DNA of 23,252 nucleotides from an uncultured Leptotrichia sp. (GTDB lineage: Bacteria > Fusobacteriota > Fusobacteriia > Fusobacteriales > Leptotrichiaceae): contig CALIJH010000048.1 of NCBI GenBank assembly GCA_938017765.1, positions 1 through 23,252 of the forward strand, given 5' to 3'. The notes beneath the pieces are model-generated. The model saw only the letters and a program-made list of their open reading frames with translations, did not search any database and was not told where the DNA came from. Within the stretch, counting starts at the first letter, position 1. Every line of letters begins with the position of its first letter. Positions 22,791-23,252 of the stretch are shown here, piece after piece. Position numbers and translations under genes: made by a program.

Positions 22791-23117
22791 ATGGCTGAAA
22801 ATTTTGATTTGGAAACAGTGGCAATGACACTGATAGGACATGCAGGGGAAAGTAAAAGTTTAGCTTATCAGGCATTGTACGAAGCAAAAAAAGGAAATTT
22901 TGAAGAAGCTCAAAAATTTATGGAGCAGGCAGGCGAAGAAATGCTAAAAGCTCATGAAATTCAGACAGACCTCATAGTAAAAGAAGCAGGAGGGGAAAAA
23001 ATTGATGTTGGTTTGATTATGGTGCATTCACAAGATCACTTGATGACAGCAATATTATTTAAAGATTTGGTAAAAGAATTTATTGATTTGTATAAAACGG
23101 TGTACGATAAAAAATAA
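22791..23117 (+). CDS. PTS lactose/cellobiose-type enzyme IIA component
   Basis: The 108-residue IIA protein relays phosphate from HPr to a IIB partner during uptake of a beta-glucoside such as cellobiose. It is the all-helical Lac/Cel IIA fold: LIGHAGESKSLAYQALYEAK (14-33), QAGEEMLKAHEIQTDLI (46-62), and the active-site helix VHSQDHLMTA with phospho-His79. Length is normal for the family. I chose ATG 22791 because AGGAGG (22781-22786) sits 4 nt upstream; ATG 22773 lies upstream of that site and would add six unlikely residues. A GH4 glycosidase gene follows 18 bases later. The IIB and IIC components are not in the window and may lie downstream. Confidence 0.93.
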   Translation: MAENFDLETVAMTLIGHAGESKSLAYQALYEAKKGNFEEAQKFMEQAGEEMLKAHEIQTDLIVKEAGGEKIDVGLIMVHSQDHLMTAILFKDLVKEFIDLYKTVYDKK

Positions 23118-23135
23118 ATTATCCCGGAGGCGGCT

Positions 23136-23252
23136 ATGAAAAAGAAAGGTGTAAAAATAGTAACTATAGGAGGCGGCTCAAGCTACACTCCTGAACTGAT
23201 AGAGGGGTTTATAAAAAGAATAAAAGAATTGCCTGTAAATGAGATATGGCTT
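23136..23252 (+). CDS. 6-phospho-beta-glucosidase (GH4 family), 3' end outside window
   Basis: Only the first 39 residues are present. They contain the GH4 dinucleotide-binding start VKIVTIGGGSSYTPELIEGF, which in this form is characteristic of the CelF/LicH 6-phospho-beta-glucosidases. These enzymes use NAD and a divalent metal to hydrolyse phosphorylated beta-glucosides. GGAGG (23126-23130) is 5 nt before the ATG. Its position directly behind the PTS IIA gene fits a system in which the sugar is imported as a phosphate and then cleaved. Substrate range (cellobiose-P, arbutin-P or similar) cannot be fixed from this fragment. Confidence 0.88.
   Translation, partial: MKKKGVKIVTIGGGSSYTPELIEGFIKRIKELPVNEIWL

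Overview
The window is AT-rich, gene-dense DNA. It looks chromosomal and comes from a diderm anaerobe, most likely a member of the Fusobacteriota close to Leptotrichia. That placement is inferred from the gene set: lipoprotein peptide-binding paralogues, a MipA/OmpV-like barrel ending in Phe, a lactose/cellobiose-type PTS beside a GH4 glycosidase, and an anaerobe-style hem/cob set. No rRNA, tRNA, CRISPR array or intact transposase was seen.

Layout. (1) Positions 1-3596 hold two tandem OppA-type peptide-binding lipoproteins, the first cut by the left edge. Between them, on the opposite strand, lies a small gene for a 2H phosphoesterase with a signal peptide. (2) Positions 3773-10620 form a closely packed run: a Fbp/Afu-type ABC importer (binding lipoprotein, fused double permease, ATPase), then cobU, cobQ and cbiB. 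A separate gap follows, then cobD (10797-12005). (3) Positions 12086-13631 encode two exported proteins: a small protein of unknown function and a MipA/OmpV-like outer-membrane barrel. (4) Positions 13632-14161 have no genes and carry remnants of a small inverted-repeat element (MITE-like). (5) gpmA lies on the minus strand, divergent from the hemA-hemC-cobA/hemD operon (15023-18484). (6) A repeat-rich gap leads into a response regulator, a histidine kinase, a PepSY protein and a TPR protein (18791-22694). (7) The right end starts a beta-glucoside operon: PTS IIA, then a GH4 6-phospho-beta-glucosidase cut by the right edge.

How the genes fit together. HemA, HemC and the CobA/HemD fusion make precorrin-2 from glutamyl-tRNA, apart from steps encoded elsewhere (hemL, hemB). 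Precorrin-2 is the branch point to sirohaem and corrinoids. CobQ, CbiB, CobD and CobU amidate the corrin ring, make and attach the aminopropanol linker, and activate it as GDP-cobinamide. The final joining genes (cobS, cobT) are not in the window. The ABC importer packed against cobU is the least explained part. It resembles ferric or organophosphate importers, but its binding protein shows no adjacent tyrosine pair of the classic ferric type.

Most of the window is ordinary metabolism. The points most worth a second look are the importer-cobamide linkage, the exported 2H phosphoesterase, a 15-bp in-frame minisatellite inside cobD, a terminator-like hairpin at the permease start, nested MITE-like ends, duplicated sequence before the two-component operon, and an atypical HemA.
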